Part shown: positions 62,843-64,000 of the stretch, piece after piece
How positions within the stretch are numbered: the first letter of the stretch is position 1
Layout: every line of letters begins with the position of its first letter
DNA from: Listeria swaminathanii
GTDB lineage: Bacteria > Bacillota > Bacilli > Lactobacillales > Listeriaceae
NCBI RefSeq assembly: GCF_014229645.1
Contig: NZ_JAATOD010000002.1
Location: 372,001 to 436,000, forward strand
Direction: 5' to 3'
DNA length: 64,000 bases
Translations under genes and position numbers: made by a program
The notes under the pieces: generated by a model
Told to the model about the DNA's origin: nothing
Databases searched by the model: none
What the model saw: only the letters and a program-made list of their open reading frames with translations

Positions 62843-64000
62843 TTATAGCACGCGTATGTCCTCACTGGAAAAATATTTGCGAGTTTCTTGATGGCATGTG
62901 AAAAATATAACTTGATTTTTGCTTTTTCGATTTTGAAGCAGTTGCATCATTTGTTCCATTCTAGCAGAGTCAAAATGTACAAATCCATCATCAATAATGA
63001 TTGGGAGTGGAAAGTCTTTATGGATAACATCGATTAATGCAAAGCGAATCGCCAAATAAAGTTGTTCTTTGGTTGCTTGGCTTAGTTCTTCTGGAAAAAA
63101 CCGAATGACATTTTTGCTTTCCACTTGAAGCCTATTTTCCTGCAAGTAAACCTTTGTGTAATTGCCGTTTGTCAGGTGGTTGAAATAGTCACTTGCTAGT
63201 TGTAAGGTTTTAGGAAGTTTGCCTTCTTGTAACTGCTGCATCGTATCTTGTAAAATTTGGAGCGCGAGTTTTGTCTCTGTCCATTCTACTGTTATTTGCT
63301 GTAATTTGCTTTTTTCCGAATAAAATTCTTGCATTAATACAGCAAAAGTTCCGCCTTCTTCTAATTTAGCAATTTCATGATTTTTAGCTGCGAGTGATGC
63401 GTGAAGCTGCTCTTGTTCTAGTTCTATTTTGCGAAGTGTTTCTTCTAATTGAAGTTCTTTTTCTTTAATAATTGCTTGATTTTCAAACTGACTTAAAGCC
63501 ACGCGTTTCTCTGGTTCTAGTTGGGCTTCTATTAGAACTAATCGTTCGCGCCATTTCTGTTCTTCTTGCGCGCGCATTGCAGCCATGCGGAAGTCTTCTT
63601 CATTCGTCGTATTAGCTCGTTCAAGCAAATCTGCTTTTTCTTTCTTTACGAGTTGCAAATCTTGTTTTACTAAATCTAGCTGCATGGTGACTTGTTCTAA
63701 TTTTTCTGCTAGTTTTGCGTTCTCAGTTAAGTGGTTGCGATAGTATAGCAGTCCTTGACGGAGAAAGGTGATTTTTTCTTCGATATCCTTAGACTCTGTT
63801 GGGAGTTTGAGTTTTTCAAGTCTTGCCATATAAGCGTCTTGTTTCTCTGCTAATGGATTTAATTTTAAAGTTAGTTCAGTTACTAATTGTTTTTTTTCAC
63901 TGTTTTTTTTATAGACTGTGAGTTCATAGGCCCAGTTTTCGTCTGGAGTGCTGGCAATTCCTAAGTCGGAAAAAAGTTGTCTTAGTTTCATCGTTTGCTG
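62843..64000 (-). CDS. YhaN-like SMC/Rad50-type ATPase (3' part, runs off the right edge)
   Basis: The last 385 or so residues are in the window and the frame stays open to base 64000. They form the C-terminal arm of a long coiled coil (about residues 40-215, rich in E, K, Q and L) and the ATPase C-lobe, with [18 protein letters not shown] as the signature motif, [13 protein letters not shown] as Walker B and [12 protein letters not shown] as H-loop. That is the YhaN/SbcC-type layout, a partner of the yhaO nuclease in Bacillus. It precedes yhaM on the same strand. Confidence 0.88.
   Translation of the reverse strand, partial: QQTMKLRQLFSDLGIASTPDENWAYELTVYKKNSEKKQLVTELTLKLNPLAEKQDAYMARLEKLKLPTESKDIEEKITFLRQGLLYYRNHLTENAKLAEKLEQVTMQLDLVKQDLQLVKKEKADLLERANTTNEEDFRMAAMRAQEEQKWRERLVLIEAQLEPEKRVALSQFENQAIIKEKELQLEETLRKIELEQEQLHASLAAKNHEIAKLEEGGTFAVLMQEFYSEKSKLQQITVEWTETKLALQILQDTMQQLQEGKLPKTLQLASDYFNHLTNGNYTKVYLQENRLQVESKNVIRFFPEELSQATKEQLYLAIRFALIDVIHKDFPLPIIIDDGFVHFDSARMEQMMQLLQNRKSKNQVIFFTCHQETRKYFSSEDIRVL

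Overview
The window is a low-GC Firmicute chromosome segment whose gene order matches Listeria, most likely L. monocytogenes or a close sister species. The assignment rests on the run hbp1-hbp2-hupDGC-srtB, then pepF-coiA-mecA-spxA, the opp operon, trpS with a T-box, ohrR-ohrA, fabH-fabF, gpmA, clpB, hemE-hemH, an IsdG-type heme monooxygenase, ecsAB, hit, prsA and yhaM-yhaN. No rRNA, tRNA, insertion sequence, prophage or CRISPR array was found.

Region 1 (1-13 kb) is accessory metabolism and regulation. It holds the 5' part of an alkyl-sulfatase-type metallo-beta-lactamase gene and a CsbD stress protein, both with sigma-B-like promoters. Next is a five-gene sugar or cyclitol catabolic operon (two Gfo/Idh/MocA dehydrogenases, two xylose-isomerase-like TIM barrels, a ThuA-like protein) behind an AraC regulator. 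Two Crp/Fnr-family regulators, a glyoxalase-II-like hydrolase, a glyoxalase-I-like protein, a 52-residue membrane protein, a GGDEF diguanylate cyclase, an SDR/TetR divergent pair and a DUF4870 protein follow.

Region 2 (13-29 kb) is the cell surface and heme region. Two very large tandem paralogous wall-anchored adhesins (SpaA and MucBP type) are followed by a Gp157-like phage gene standing alone. The heme-acquisition operon reads leftwards from a promoter whose spacer is a Fur box: NEAT proteins Hbp1 and Hbp2, a lipoprotein/permease/ATPase importer, and sortase B, which anchors the NEAT proteins.

Region 3 (29-42.6 kb) holds a short RNA that I identify as the RsaE/RoxS family, with a Rex-like site over its start. 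It is followed by pepF, coiA, mecA, spxA (sigma-B promoter), oppABCDF (CodY-like box, structured oppA-oppB spacer), a DUF3899 protein and T-box-controlled trpS.

Region 4 (42.6-64 kb) is housekeeping: peroxide-sensing ohrR-ohrA, FapR-controlled fatty-acid genes, a GW-module autolysin, gpmA, CtsR-controlled clpB, a BI-1 family protein, heme synthesis (hemE-hemH) divergent from the heme monooxygenase, ecsAB, hit, a YtxH protein, a DUF3267 protein, the foldase prsA, the exoribonuclease yhaM, and the 3' part of a YhaN-like ATPase running off the right edge.

Heme import, heme synthesis and heme degradation all lie within about 35 kb. The strongest items beyond routine annotation are the RsaE/RoxS-like RNA, a frameshifted remnant resembling a gamma-type small acid-soluble spore protein in the large gap before the adhesins, the variant sorting signals in one adhesin and in Hbp2, and several uncatalogued inverted repeats at promoters. 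I did not find a wholly new multi-gene system.
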